A stretch of 64,000 nucleotides of DNA from DAOUMU01 sp034409055 (GCA_034409055.1 DAOUMU010000266.1:1-64000), one strand, 5' to 3'. Shown: positions 51,844 through 61,162, counted from the first letter of the stretch. Notes: a model not told the origin generated them from the sequence alone. Program-made: numbers and translations.

Positions 51844-52836
51844 CTAATGGGTCTGCTGAGTATAAGGTCGCCCCAGGGCAGCGGGCGCGTCTGTACGTTC
51901 CCGCCGGTAAAGCAGGACCAAAAGCGTGAGCAGGTAAGGCAACATCAACAGAAATTCGTAGGGAATGGTGGAGGCCCCGCGCTCCACTTGGCTGAGCGCC
52001 TGAATCCGAAATTGCAACGCATCGGCCAAACCGAACAACAGAGCGCCCACCAGGGCCAGGCCGGGACGCCAACGGGCAAAAATAACCAAGGCCACGGCAA
52101 TCCAGCCGCGCCCGGCAGTGATCCCCTCACGGAACAACCGTAGTTGGACGACGGTCAGGACCGCCCCCCCCAGCCCGGCCAGGCCGGTTCCAAGCAAGGT
52201 GGCGGCGTAACGTACCAACTCAACGTTGACCCCTGACGTCTCAGACGCAGCCGGATTTTCTCCCACAGAACGGATCTTGAGTCCCCAAGTGGTACGAAAG
52301 AGCAGAAACCAGGTTAGAAAAACCAGGAGCGCCGTCAGATACACGGTCGGATCAGAGTTAAACAGGATTTTTCCGAGCACCGGAATGTCGCTCAAGAGCG
52401 GAATGGACCACAGGTCCAGACCGGTCACCCGCGCCGTGAGTGAACTAAATTGTTGACGGTAAAAATAGTTTGCCAGGCCATGACCAAAGATCACCAACGT
52501 CACCCCGGCAATCACCTGATCGACCCGCAAGGTGATACTCAAGACCGCCATAATCAAGCCCATCCCTACCCCGGCCAATATACCGGCTGCCAGGCCAAGC
52601 CAGGCACTCCAGGCCCCAGAAACCCCGGCCAGGGGCCCGGTTTCAAGAAAGTAAGCAAACATGAACCCGGTTACTGCCCCCACCACCATCACCCCTTCCA
52701 GCCCCAGGTTCAGCACTCCGGAGCGTTCGGTGATGATCTCCCCCAGCACGGCCAGCAGAACGGGCACCGCCAGGCGAATCCCGGCCGTCACCAGGGCAAT
52801 GACGAATCCCCATTGGAGAATCTGACCCCAATCCAT
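51844..52836 (-). CDS. BMP-type ABC importer, permease 2
   Basis: 330 residues, about eight helices. It belongs to the branched-chain-like permease family (BPD_transp_2), YufQ/NupQ side: ITERSGVLNLGLEGVM near residue 36 and AGRGWIAVALVIFARWRP near 245. It forms the membrane channel with the permease encoded upstream; its ATG overlaps the last base of that gene. Confidence 0.92.
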   Translation of the reverse strand: MDWGQILQWGFVIALVTAGIRLAVPVLLAVLGEIITERSGVLNLGLEGVMVVGAVTGFMFAYFLETGPLAGVSGAWSAWLGLAAGILAGVGMGLIMAVLSITLRVDQVIAGVTLVIFGHGLANYFYRQQFSSLTARVTGLDLWSIPLLSDIPVLGKILFNSDPTVYLTALLVFLTWFLLFRTTWGLKIRSVGENPAASETSGVNVELVRYAATLLGTGLAGLGGAVLTVVQLRLFREGITAGRGWIAVALVIFARWRPGLALVGALLFGLADALQFRIQALSQVERGASTIPYEFLLMLPYLLTLLVLLYRRERTDAPAALGRPYTQQTH

Positions 52837-53894
52837 TAACCTTGCCTCCTACGTGCTAATGCATCCACGGCCAAAACAGAGAGGACAATGACCGCCTGGA
52901 TGGCATCAGCCAGGGCGTCGGGCAACCCTGAGACAACGTGCATCGCTTCTGCTCCTATGATCAGCGCCGCAAACAGAATCGACGCCACAGCCACCCCCAC
53001 GGGATGCATCCGTCCCAATAAAGCCACCAATATCCCGCTGAAGCCATACCCACCGGTGATATCCCCCTTCAACCGCGTGTGCAAGGTACTGACTTCGATT
53101 ATTCCGGCCAGACCAATCAGTACACCGCTAAAAGCCATCACAAACAGAATAGCTCGCTCTACATTGATCCCGGCGTAACGAGCGACGCTGGGCCGAGATC
53201 CGACCGCTCGCAGACGGAACCCCAGCGGTGTAGACCATAACAGGGCATACACCACCGGTACGAGCAACACCGTCAGCACGACTCCCAGGTGAATGCGGCT
53301 GCCCAAGATTACCGGCATACGGGCGGCGGGCACAAACTGGGCGCTTTCAGGCAAATAGCCTCCCGGCTCCTGAAGGGGGCCGCGAGCCATATACTCTATC
53401 AGCAAGATAGCAATATAGTTGAGCATGAGGGTAGAAATGATTTCGCTCATGCCCCACCTGACCTTCAAAACCCCGGCCAGCAAGGCCCACAGGGCCCCGC
53501 CGACAGCCGCAGCCAGCAGCATCGCTACCAACAGGAGCGGGCGGGGCCAATCTGAAAATGTCAGGGCGATCACCCCCCCTAACAGCGCCCCCATATAGTA
53601 TTGGCCCTCCCCGCCAATGTTCCAGACCCGCGCTCGAAAGGCGACCGTAAGGCCCAATCCCACCAGCAACAGCGGCGCAGCCTTGAGAATGGTTTCGGTA
53701 AGCTGGCGAGAACCGCCAAAGGCACCACGCACCATCGTCGTATAGGCATCCAAAACGTCAGCGCCGGCGATGCGAATCAACAGCGCACCGATGAGGAGAC
53801 CGACCAACGCGCCGGCTACCGGTGCGGCAATGGCCCGCCCTACGACCTGACTACGCGATTGAACTTTAGTTAGGAGTTCAACATTTACTGTCAC
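52836..53894 (-). CDS. BMP-type ABC importer, permease 1
   Basis: About 353 residues from GTG 53894 (GGGGA about 7 nt upstream); the open frame reaches 53969 but those residues lack family character. YufP/NupP-like permease, about nine helices, with FRARVWNIGGEGQYYMGALLGG and SRPSVARYAGINVERAI. Partner of the permease at 51844; ATPase gene about 100 bases upstream. Confidence 0.9.
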   Translation of the reverse strand: MTVNVELLTKVQSRSQVVGRAIAAPVAGALVGLLIGALLIRIAGADVLDAYTTMVRGAFGGSRQLTETILKAAPLLLVGLGLTVAFRARVWNIGGEGQYYMGALLGGVIALTFSDWPRPLLLVAMLLAAAVGGALWALLAGVLKVRWGMSEIISTLMLNYIAILLIEYMARGPLQEPGGYLPESAQFVPAARMPVILGSRIHLGVVLTVLLVPVVYALLWSTPLGFRLRAVGSRPSVARYAGINVERAILFVMAFSGVLIGLAGIIEVSTLHTRLKGDITGGYGFSGILVALLGRMHPVGVAVASILFAALIIGAEAMHVVSGLPDALADAIQAVIVLSVLAVDALARRRQG

Positions 53895-53995
53895 ACTGTT
53901 TCCCCAATATTCAGTGGATCCAAATTTAACGCTCCAAGCCGATCCATGACCGGCGATGCAACGGGTCACGGACCCATCGCGAGCACAAATTGGAT

Positions 53996-55537
53996 CTACT
54001 GAATATGACTGTCCATACGTTTCGAACCGGCCATCATCAAGCCAATTTCGTTCACGTCGGCATCAACCGCGTCAACGACGCCCACTATCTCACCCTCATA
54101 CATGACCGCAATCCGGTCGCTGAGAGCCAGGATCTCGTCCAGTTCGGTTGAGATAAGCAGAATCGCTACCCCTGCGTCTCGTTGCTCGATCAAACGACGG
54201 TGGACATACTCAATCGCACTCACATCTAGACCGCGAGTCGGCTGCGCAGCTATCAAGACCTGAGGGCCACGCGCCAACTCGCGAGCCAAAATCATCTTTT
54301 GAGCGTTGCCCCCCGACAGGGCCCCAGCAGGCGTATCGACAGAAGCGCCGCGTACATTATAGGCGGTCATTAACGCCTGGGCCTCTTTGCGGATGGCCTC
54401 CCAATTCAGAACCCCACGTTGGGTGAAGGGAAGTTCACCAATGCGCTGTAAAAATAGATTCTCAGCCACGGTGAAATCGGGCAGCAGTCCCATCTGGTAA
54501 CGGTCGGAGGGAATGTGGGCCAGACCGAACTGGCCCACTTGACGCGGCGTGGCGTTAGTGATGTTGTGATCGCAGATTGTTACCTGCCCGGCCGTCGTCT
54601 TTCTCAGCCCGGCAATCACTTCTTCTAACTCGCTTTGACCGTTTCCGGCCACACCAGCCACCCCCAAGATTTCACCCGCTCGCACCTCGAAACTCACACC
54701 GCGTAGGGCCGGCAATCCTCGATTGCTATTAGCCCCCAACTCCACCACCCGCAAGCGTGGTCCGGCCGGTTTGGCCGGCGTCTTGGGAACGGTCAACAGC
54801 ACGTCCCGGCCAACCATCATCCGGGCCAAGATATGTTTGTCTACGTTGGACGCCGGCACAGTGTCAACCACCTTACCATCGCGCAGCACCGTGATCCGGT
54901 CGCTGACCGTCAGGGCCTCACCGAGTTTGTGAGAAATAAATACAATCGATTTGCCTTCCCCGGCCAATCGGTGGAGAATAGCCAGCAACTCATCCACCTC
55001 CTGGGGTGTTAGCACGGCCGTCGGTTCATCCAAAATTAGCACCTCGGCCCCGCGATAGAGGGTCTTGAGGATCTCCACCCGCTGTTGTTCTCCAACAGAA
55101 AGCTTCCAGACTTCTGCTTCGGGGTCAATTGCCAGACCGTATTGTTCAGAAAGGGCCCGTAAGCGGCTATGAACCGTTTTAGTATCTTCCATTAGGGGCT
55201 CACGTGGCGACCGCTGGCCAAGGACAATATTGTCTGCCACGCTGATCGGATTGACCAGCATAAAATGTTGGTGAACCATCCCCAGACCTTGGGCAATAGC
55301 TTCCCGGGGGGAGGCGAATGAGACTGGCCTACCCCGCAGGTATGTCTCACCAGCATCCGGCGTGTAAAGCCCGTAGAGGACATTCATTAGGGTGGTCTTT
55401 CCGGCCCCGTTTTCACCGAGCAGGGCGTGAATTTCTCCCGGCAGCAAATCGAAATCCACCCCGGCATTAGCCACTACATCGGGAAAACGTTTGACGATAC
55501 CCCGCATCTGAACGATAGGTGCGTTTGTTTTACTCAA
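53996..55537 (-). CDS. BMP-type ABC importer, ATPase with two ABC domains
   Basis: 513 residues, two nucleotide-binding domains. Domain 1 has LLGENGAGKTTLMN, LSVGEQQRVEI and LILDEPTAVLTP. Domain 2 has a degenerate Walker A (VAGVAGNGQSELEE), SGGNAQKMILARELA and IAAQPTRGLDV, the usual asymmetry of YufO/NupO-like (RbsA-like) ATPases. It powers import of nucleosides or related compounds. It follows the binding-protein gene by 80 bases. Confidence 0.94.
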   Translation of the reverse strand: MSKTNAPIVQMRGIVKRFPDVVANAGVDFDLLPGEIHALLGENGAGKTTLMNVLYGLYTPDAGETYLRGRPVSFASPREAIAQGLGMVHQHFMLVNPISVADNIVLGQRSPREPLMEDTKTVHSRLRALSEQYGLAIDPEAEVWKLSVGEQQRVEILKTLYRGAEVLILDEPTAVLTPQEVDELLAILHRLAGEGKSIVFISHKLGEALTVSDRITVLRDGKVVDTVPASNVDKHILARMMVGRDVLLTVPKTPAKPAGPRLRVVELGANSNRGLPALRGVSFEVRAGEILGVAGVAGNGQSELEEVIAGLRKTTAGQVTICDHNITNATPRQVGQFGLAHIPSDRYQMGLLPDFTVAENLFLQRIGELPFTQRGVLNWEAIRKEAQALMTAYNVRGASVDTPAGALSGGNAQKMILARELARGPQVLIAAQPTRGLDVSAIEYVHRRLIEQRDAGVAILLISTELDEILALSDRIAVMYEGEIVGVVDAVDADVNEIGLMMAGSKRMDSHIQ

Positions 55538-55570
55538 CGTAAACCTACCTCAAAAGGGGTGAAAGACGGG

Positions 55571-55593
55571 TGTGTTTCATTTACTTTAGATTC
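55571..55593. repeat. Lone GGGTGTGTTTCA element end
   Basis: GGGTGTGTTTCATTTACTTT here is identical to the left end of the element at 9871-10024. No matching right end is seen, so it is a relic inside the gap between the binding-protein and ATPase genes. Confidence 0.5.
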
Positions 55594-55617
55594 GTCCGCC
55601 TTCACCCCTATCGTGGA

Positions 55618-56628
55618 CTATTCAGGTATAAAGGGAATTTCCAGCGACCCGGCGGTGATGTCGGCCATCGCTTTGTCTACCGCCTCGGTGGCTTCAGCCG
55701 GAATTTTATCCTTCAAGCCCTCATTGTATTCCACCTGCATTGCCCCCTCGGCAATGCCGAAGCGATAGTAGGGATTGTCGAATGATTTATTGTGGGTGTC
55801 CTCCAACATCTGGGCAAACATGGGCTCCAGGTTCCAGATCAAGTTGACCAGGACCACATCTGGACCGTTCTCGGTCATATCGCCAACGTAGCCCGTAACA
55901 TAACCGCCGCGCTCCTTGGCCGCTTCAACGGATCCCAGGGCCGGCCCTTCGCCACACTCAATCCAAAAGTCGACTCCGGCATCGGCCTGGGCCAAGGCAG
56001 CCTCTTTTGCTTTGGCTACGTCTACCCAATCACCCACGGCCGTCTGGATCAGGGTGGCATTGGGATTGACCGTTTTGGCCCCGGCTAGAAGCGCCTCGCC
56101 CATAGCGTGGCAAACCGGGATATCAAAGCCGTACAGGGCCCCTAATACGCCGCTCTGGCTCATATGGCCGGCAAGTACCCCAATCGGATAGGCAGCCTCG
56201 TAGAAGGGTTGGTCATAGTCGGCCACATTCTTGGCCGTGCGGCCAATCCCACCGGCCCAGGCAAAGTTTGTGTCGGCAAATTCCTGGGCGACTTCAAAGG
56301 TGGGGTCCTGATAGCTGAATGAGTGGGCCACGACCATTTCAAATCCCTGATCTGCATATTCGCGCAAGACCCGGCCCACGTCAGCATCGGCCACGTTTTC
56401 GGAAAAAGCAATCTTGATCCCTTTCTTACCCAGCGCCTGAACAGCGTTGTAGCCGGCCTCGTTCCAGGAGTTATCGTCCCAGGGACCGGTCAACACCACG
56501 GCGATACTGCCTGCCTCGCCAGCGGCTTCAGGTTGAGAAGCCTCGGGAGTGGCTTGTCCCCCACAGGCTGTTAGCAGCAAGCTGCCAATGATCAAAAGGA
56601 CCCAAACAAGATAATTATACGGTTTCAT
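55618..56628 (-). CDS. BMP-family substrate-binding lipoprotein
   Basis: 336 residues from ATG 56628 (AAGGAG, 8-nt spacing; frame open to 56670). Lipoprotein signal ending LLLTACGG, so the mature Cys is lipidated and the protein is tethered outside. The body follows the PnrA/BMP fold: VVLTGPWDDNSWNEAGYNA, VAHSFSYQDPTFEVAQEFAD, GGIGRTAKNVADYDQ..., GVLAGHMSQ. Known members bind purine nucleosides, though others bind different ligands. It is the first gene of the importer, about 155 bases after the corrinoid gene; a GC-rich hairpin near 56730-56757 lies in that gap. Confidence 0.92.
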   Translation of the reverse strand: MKPYNYLVWVLLIIGSLLLTACGGQATPEASQPEAAGEAGSIAVVLTGPWDDNSWNEAGYNAVQALGKKGIKIAFSENVADADVGRVLREYADQGFEMVVAHSFSYQDPTFEVAQEFADTNFAWAGGIGRTAKNVADYDQPFYEAAYPIGVLAGHMSQSGVLGALYGFDIPVCHAMGEALLAGAKTVNPNATLIQTAVGDWVDVAKAKEAALAQADAGVDFWIECGEGPALGSVEAAKERGGYVTGYVGDMTENGPDVVLVNLIWNLEPMFAQMLEDTHNKSFDNPYYRFGIAEGAMQVEYNEGLKDKIPAEATEAVDKAMADITAGSLEIPFIPE

Positions 56629-56782
56629 TGTGAAACTCCTTTCATTAATATTGACTTTTAACACAACCATCTTCTCTCACAGATAATAAATAAATTATGG
56701 ATATTTTATCGTGCTGGTATCCCACCTCCTGCCGGCCATTTGGAACCGGCCCCCTTGAAAGTTTTTCTTGATAACCTGACGG

Positions 56783-57445
56783 CTAATTTGAGGCTATACC
56801 CAGAAGGCGCTTGCACAACTCTACAGCCCCGGCTGCATCCGGTGCATAGCCAGCGGCGCCGATTTCCTCGGCCCACTCTGCCGTCACCGAGCCGCCGCCA
56901 ACGACAATCTTGTAGGTGTCTTGCAGGCCCAACTCCTTGAATAGATTAATCGTACTCAGGGCAGCCGGCCGAGTGGTTGTCATCAGCGACGACAGGGCCA
57001 CGACATCTGCGTTATACTGTTTTGCCGCATCAACAAAGGCACTCGGCGAAACATTTCGCCCCAAGTCGATTACTTCAAAGCCGTGGGCGCGCAACATCGT
57101 AGCCACAATATTCTTGCCGATGTCGTGCACGTCACCCTGGACCGTGCCCGCCACGATGGCCCCCAAAGCTTTGGTAGTCTGACCCGAGGCGGTAATTGCC
57201 GCCTCCAGATGCTTGCTGACCTGTGTGGCGGCTTCACCAGCCATCATGAGTTCGGGGAGAAAATATTCCCCTGTTTGAAATCTACGTCCGACTTCAGTCA
57301 AGGCCGGGATCATGACCTGGTTAATAATCTCCAACGGGTCGACCTTGGCCTCCAGGGCCTCCAGCGTTATCGCTTCGGCCGCTTCGGCATCACCGTCTAA
57401 AAAAGCTTCTGTCAAACGTTGCTGAATAGACTCAGGTACGCTCAT
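56783..57445 (-). CDS. Corrinoid protein of methyltransferase system 1
   Basis: 220 residues, the usual MtmC/MttC length. An N-terminal helical cap (about 1-90) and a B12-binding Rossmann domain with GDVHDIGKN (DxHxxG, His ligand for cobalt), then SSLMTTT and VVGGGSVTAEWAEEIGA. It carries the methyl group from the methyltransferase encoded just upstream. Its ATG overlaps the methyltransferase stop (ATGA), so the two are translationally coupled. Confidence 0.94.
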   Translation of the reverse strand: MSVPESIQQRLTEAFLDGDAEAAEAITLEALEAKVDPLEIINQVMIPALTEVGRRFQTGEYFLPELMMAGEAATQVSKHLEAAITASGQTTKALGAIVAGTVQGDVHDIGKNIVATMLRAHGFEVIDLGRNVSPSAFVDAAKQYNADVVALSSLMTTTRPAALSTINLFKELGLQDTYKIVVGGGSVTAEWAEEIGAAGYAPDAAGAVELCKRLLGIASN

Positions 57446-58854
57446 GACAATGTTTCTCCTTTCTGAGATTTTGGCCGGGGGGCATAATCAAATTTCAGAC
57501 CGATCTGACTAATCTCTTCCTTCACTGTGTAATAAATATCCAACCACTCTGCAGTGGGCTGAACCGTCGCTTCGTCGTAGACCTCCTTAAATGGACGGCC
57601 CCGATTGGGATTGTCGAGGGTGTCTATATAGCCCTTCATCAGTTCGGGAATGAGTTCCGAAGCATCCTGGCGAGTCAGTCCTAAAGACGCGCGTGAAACT
57701 TCGGCAATGAAGCGGGCTTCGAGGCCGGTGGTGTGATCCCGGTTGAAGCCGCCGGTGGTGCCGGCCCCCTGCATATTGAAGCCGCACACCGTCCCTACGA
57801 CCGCCCCGGCTGCACACTCATAGAGCAACTCTTTGGTACCGGGACCGGACAGGGTATAGATATCGTTCAGCAAGACAATCGGGGTGTTGCGAGATAAGGC
57901 TTGACCAACCATAGCCTGAACCCAAATCCCCAGTGGATCGGTGTTGTTCACATAATTCAGGTGGGTCAAAGAGAACATATGATAGTCTGCGTCGTACAGT
58001 ACGACCCCCAGCAAGTGATCAGCCACCGACACCACGGCTGTGCCTTCTGCCCGGCCCCCCAGGCCGCCAAGTAGGGGGGTCATCAGGTCAACCGTGACTC
58101 CGCCAACGTTGTAAAGATGGGCTACTCGCGACAGTTGGTCAAAGTCAGTTTTCAGTTCAACCATCTGCGAGACCAGGATGCCGTCGGAGGGACGCAGGCC
58201 CGCTCCGGAATCAAACGTGGCCATTTTACCGGCACAGGTGAGCGGAACGGCCACATCGTTGATGTGCATACCCGGTCGCCCGGCCATTCGAACGGCTTCG
58301 CGAGCCACGTTGGCATCTCGTCGCGCCCCCAGAATTTCCAGTGGTGTGCCGGGCAGGATATTCTCTCCCAGGTAGGTAGAGACAGAACCGGCCCCCAGGC
58401 AATCCACCAGGGGTTCCTGGGCACAGGAGAGCAAGATCAACGGATGATAGCGTTCCGAGGCGGGGGTACCGGTTGGGCCGGAATGCATCACCGTTAGCGT
58501 GGAGTCTTCGACCCCGCGATGCTGCATGACGACGGCCTCTTTTCCCGTACCCAATGTTACGGCAGAAGGGGCCTGGGCCACCAGGTCAAGCACCTCGTCA
58601 CGGGTAAAGCGAATGCAGCGCTCGGTCGATTGGCAGTAAGCACCAAACTCAACGAACAACTGCAAACCGGCCTCAAAGACTCGGTCGGCCATATCATCAT
58701 CAGTCGGTACCAGGTTGTTAGGATCATACTTAAGGTTATATTCTTTGACCAGGGCCTTAATCCGCTTAATGAGTCCAAGTTCGAACTCTTTTTCCTTCAT
58801 AAAAGGGCCACTCTGGGCTCGTTTAACAATTTCAACTAACCAATTACTTTGCAT
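57442..58854 (-). CDS. MtmB-like corrinoid methyltransferase without pyrrolysine (1)
   Basis: 470 residues, similar in length to monomethylamine methyltransferase MtmB. Blocks recalled from Methanosarcina MtmB recur in order: VPTDDDMADRVFEAG, YCQSTERCIRFTRDEV, LGTGKEAVV, GPTGTPASE, AGRPGM (191-196), GGLGGRAEGTAVVSVADH, GPGTKELLYECAAGA, DHTTGLEARFIAEVSRA, and F.EVYD...P..EW...Y. Where MtmB has pyrrolysine (202, just after AGRPGMGV) this protein has Asn199 (AGRPGMHIN); no in-frame TAG is present. It should transfer a methyl group from an unknown donor to the corrinoid protein encoded downstream. Confidence 0.85.
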   Translation of the reverse strand: MQSNWLVEIVKRAQSGPFMKEKEFELGLIKRIKALVKEYNLKYDPNNLVPTDDDMADRVFEAGLQLFVEFGAYCQSTERCIRFTRDEVLDLVAQAPSAVTLGTGKEAVVMQHRGVEDSTLTVMHSGPTGTPASERYHPLILLSCAQEPLVDCLGAGSVSTYLGENILPGTPLEILGARRDANVAREAVRMAGRPGMHINDVAVPLTCAGKMATFDSGAGLRPSDGILVSQMVELKTDFDQLSRVAHLYNVGGVTVDLMTPLLGGLGGRAEGTAVVSVADHLLGVVLYDADYHMFSLTHLNYVNNTDPLGIWVQAMVGQALSRNTPIVLLNDIYTLSGPGTKELLYECAAGAVVGTVCGFNMQGAGTTGGFNRDHTTGLEARFIAEVSRASLGLTRQDASELIPELMKGYIDTLDNPNRGRPFKEVYDEATVQPTAEWLDIYYTVKEEISQIGLKFDYAPRPKSQKGETLS

Positions 58855-58880
58855 AGTTTTCGCCTTTCAAACAAAATAGG

Positions 58881-59014
58881 GTCACTACCTACCCTCATGT
58901 CATTCCGAGGAGCGCAGCGACGAGGAATCCCCGAAACTTTAGCCCAAAAGAGATCTATTTTACCAAAACCTTGGGGATTCTTCACCTGTTCAGAATGACA
59001 TAGCAGGTAGTTAC
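58881..59014. mobile_element. MITE with GT(A/C)ACTACC ends and 8-bp target duplication, copy 2
   Basis: A 134-bp relative of 12617-12777, with ends GTCACTACC and GGTAGTTAC, flanked by exact 8-bp repeats AAAATAGG (58873-58880 and 59015-59022). It lies between the two methyltransferase genes and lacks the extra 17-bp block of copy 1. Confidence 0.87.
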
Positions 59015-59108
59015 AAAATAGGTTAAAGGAATTTTAAAGGGCTGTATCCCGGATTGCCGGCAAGATAAAGGCGAACGGTCGTTTGCCCCTGTCTGGCGAC
59101 AAATCCAT

Positions 59109-60491
59109 TTACGGGATAGTCAGGCCCATCTGCCTGAGTTCTTCTTTCGTCTCCTCGTACATTCTCTGCCACTCAGGTGAGGGTTTGAGAGTGGCCAGAT
59201 CATATACTTCCTGAAAAGGTTGGCCGATGGGGCGCTGATCCAGGTCGGGTTGGTACCGGGCCACGAGCTGGCGTACCAATGCATTAGCATCACGGCGGGA
59301 AATTCCAGCCGCAGCGTGAGCCACCTCAGCCGTCCAGCGCGCCTCCAGACCGGAGACGTGGCCGGCGTGGATACCTGCCGCCGAGCGGGGGCCGATCAGG
59401 CCACAGGTACCCGAAGCCGCAGCCATAATGGCCATTGCCGCGGCCTCATAAAGCAACGTTTTAGTACCCGGACCACCTACCGGCGTGATAACCACATCGG
59501 TCAGTAAACGGCTGTTGCGGGCCAGGGCTTGCTGGGCCACACTGATTGCTTGAATTATCTCCGGAGTGGTGTCGTTGTCAAAAAAGGGATGGGCCGGTGA
59601 GACAGAGTGGGTGTTGGTCATGTAGATCATCTGTAAGAGGATACATCCTCCCACGATAGCGATTGCCATCCCTTCCTTGCCTCCAACCGAGCCACCATAG
59701 ATGGTATTGTAAAAGGCATGGATGACGCTGCTCGTTCGCACCAGGTGAGCCAGCTTCGACAGCGCCCCGTAATCTGTTTTGAATTCGGAAATCATAGCGA
59801 TGTGGTGCCAGTCAAAAGGGCTAAAGCCGCCATATGAGGTGGCAGAAAGCTCGGCCAATTCAGAGACAGCGTTCTCGACACAGCCCAGGGCCAAGCCGGG
59901 ACGTCCGGCACGACGGCAAGCGGCTTTGGTTAGTTCAGCCTCGTGCCATCCAGCCAGTATCTCCCAGGGTGACCGGCTACGCACCTCCCGTTTGTAAACT
60001 TCCACCAGGGTACAGTTGATCATCGCATCAACTAACGGTTCCTGAGCATAGGACTGATGGACGGCCAGATACAGCTCCTCGGGAATCGGCGTGCCTACCC
60101 CACCTCCTTTGATCGTCACCAGGGCCGGGTCTTCGATTTTACGTTTGCGTTCGGTGTGACGGTCGCCGCCCTCTCCAAAAGTTACTTCGGTGGGCGCAAT
60201 CGCGAGTGCGGTCAGGATTTCTGCCCGGCTAAACTTAATCTGACGCGACGTGCTAACACAGTAAACCCCCAGCCGCTCTGCCAACGCCAGCCCAGCTTCA
60301 AATACCCGGTCAGCCAGCCCATCGTCGTCCGGTACCAATGTATCTCCCAGGGCATTGAGGTTAATATCAAACTCTGCCTGTATGCGGCCGACCTCATCGG
60401 GAACCAGGAACATGTCCCATTGCGATTCCTCGACAATGGGGCCGGTCTCGACCCGATCCAAGACATCTAGCAAACGAGTGGTGTTTCTCAC
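59109..60491 (-). CDS. MtmB-like corrinoid methyltransferase without pyrrolysine (2)
   Basis: 460 residues from GTG 60491, behind a perfect AAAGGAGG; GTGA overlaps the stop of the corrinoid gene. The longer frame to 60530 is not needed. It shares the MtmB-type blocks of its paralogue: VPDDDGLADRVFEAG, YCVSTSRQIKFSRAEI, AGRPGL (195-200), GGSVGGKEGMAIAIVGG, GGPGTKTLLYEAAA, GHVSGLEARWTAEVAHAAAG, F.EVYD...PSPEWQRMYEE. The pyrrolysine position is Gly203 here. Differences from the paralogue around this site suggest a different methyl donor. Confidence 0.85.
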   Translation of the reverse strand: MRNTTRLLDVLDRVETGPIVEESQWDMFLVPDEVGRIQAEFDINLNALGDTLVPDDDGLADRVFEAGLALAERLGVYCVSTSRQIKFSRAEILTALAIAPTEVTFGEGGDRHTERKRKIEDPALVTIKGGGVGTPIPEELYLAVHQSYAQEPLVDAMINCTLVEVYKREVRSRSPWEILAGWHEAELTKAACRRAGRPGLALGCVENAVSELAELSATSYGGFSPFDWHHIAMISEFKTDYGALSKLAHLVRTSSVIHAFYNTIYGGSVGGKEGMAIAIVGGCILLQMIYMTNTHSVSPAHPFFDNDTTPEIIQAISVAQQALARNSRLLTDVVITPVGGPGTKTLLYEAAAMAIMAAASGTCGLIGPRSAAGIHAGHVSGLEARWTAEVAHAAAGISRRDANALVRQLVARYQPDLDQRPIGQPFQEVYDLATLKPSPEWQRMYEETKEELRQMGLTIP

Positions 60492-61162
60492 GAGCCGGCC
60501 TCCTTTCGGGTCGTAATTAGGTTCCGGCAAACCGTCACAGCCTCGATGGCATCTTCGCCGAAACCATCCACGTTAGCCGATTGGGCCCAGCCGCTGGTAA
60601 CGGCTGCGCCGCCGGCCACCAACAGGAACTGATCACGCAAACCATAACCCTCCAACAACTCGGCCAGATCCCGGATATAAGGCATCGATGTCGTCAACAA
60701 CGATGACATAGCAATGATATCGGCTTTCTCCCTCTGGGCCGCCTCGATGAAAGCACGCGGAGCGACATTAGTGCCCAGGTCTATCACCTCGAATCCATTC
60801 ACTTGGAGCATCAGGGCCACCATATTTTTGCCGATGTCGTGAATATCGCCCTGAACGGTGCCAATCACCACTTTGCCAAGAATGTTGCTGGCCAAGCTTT
60901 CGGCCCGAATCACCGGCTCCAGGACCTCTTTTTGCATTGCCTGGACCACCATCCCGGCTCGCATCAACTCCGGTAAAAAGATTTCCAGGCGGGCAAAACG
61001 TTCACCTATTTCCTCCAGGACAGGTTCGATAACGGTCCGGAAAAACTCCAAAGGAGATATCTGGGCCGCCAGTGCCTCCTGGGCTAATTGCACACCCCGA
61101 TCTTTATTACCGGCCACAATGGCTTGTTTTAGCCTGGCACGCATCTGTTCGGTTTCGCTCAT
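60488..61162 (-). CDS. Corrinoid protein of methyltransferase system 2
   Basis: 224 residues with an N-terminal helical cap and a B12 domain: GDIHDIGKNMVALML (DxHxxG), SSLLTTS, VAGGAAVTSGWA. Paralogue of the protein at 56783. In this pair the corrinoid gene comes first, the reverse of pair 1. It starts at ATG 61162 behind AAGGAGG and heads the minus-strand locus. Confidence 0.94.
   Translation of the reverse strand: MSETEQMRARLKQAIVAGNKDRGVQLAQEALAAQISPLEFFRTVIEPVLEEIGERFARLEIFLPELMRAGMVVQAMQKEVLEPVIRAESLASNILGKVVIGTVQGDIHDIGKNMVALMLQVNGFEVIDLGTNVAPRAFIEAAQREKADIIAMSSLLTTSMPYIRDLAELLEGYGLRDQFLLVAGGAAVTSGWAQSANVDGFGEDAIEAVTVCRNLITTRKEAGS

Noticed and set aside
57442..60530. Pyrrolysine (in-frame TAG) in the methyltransferases
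   Set aside because: Both genes are open without TAG through the site that holds pyrrolysine in MtmB; no pyl genes in the window.
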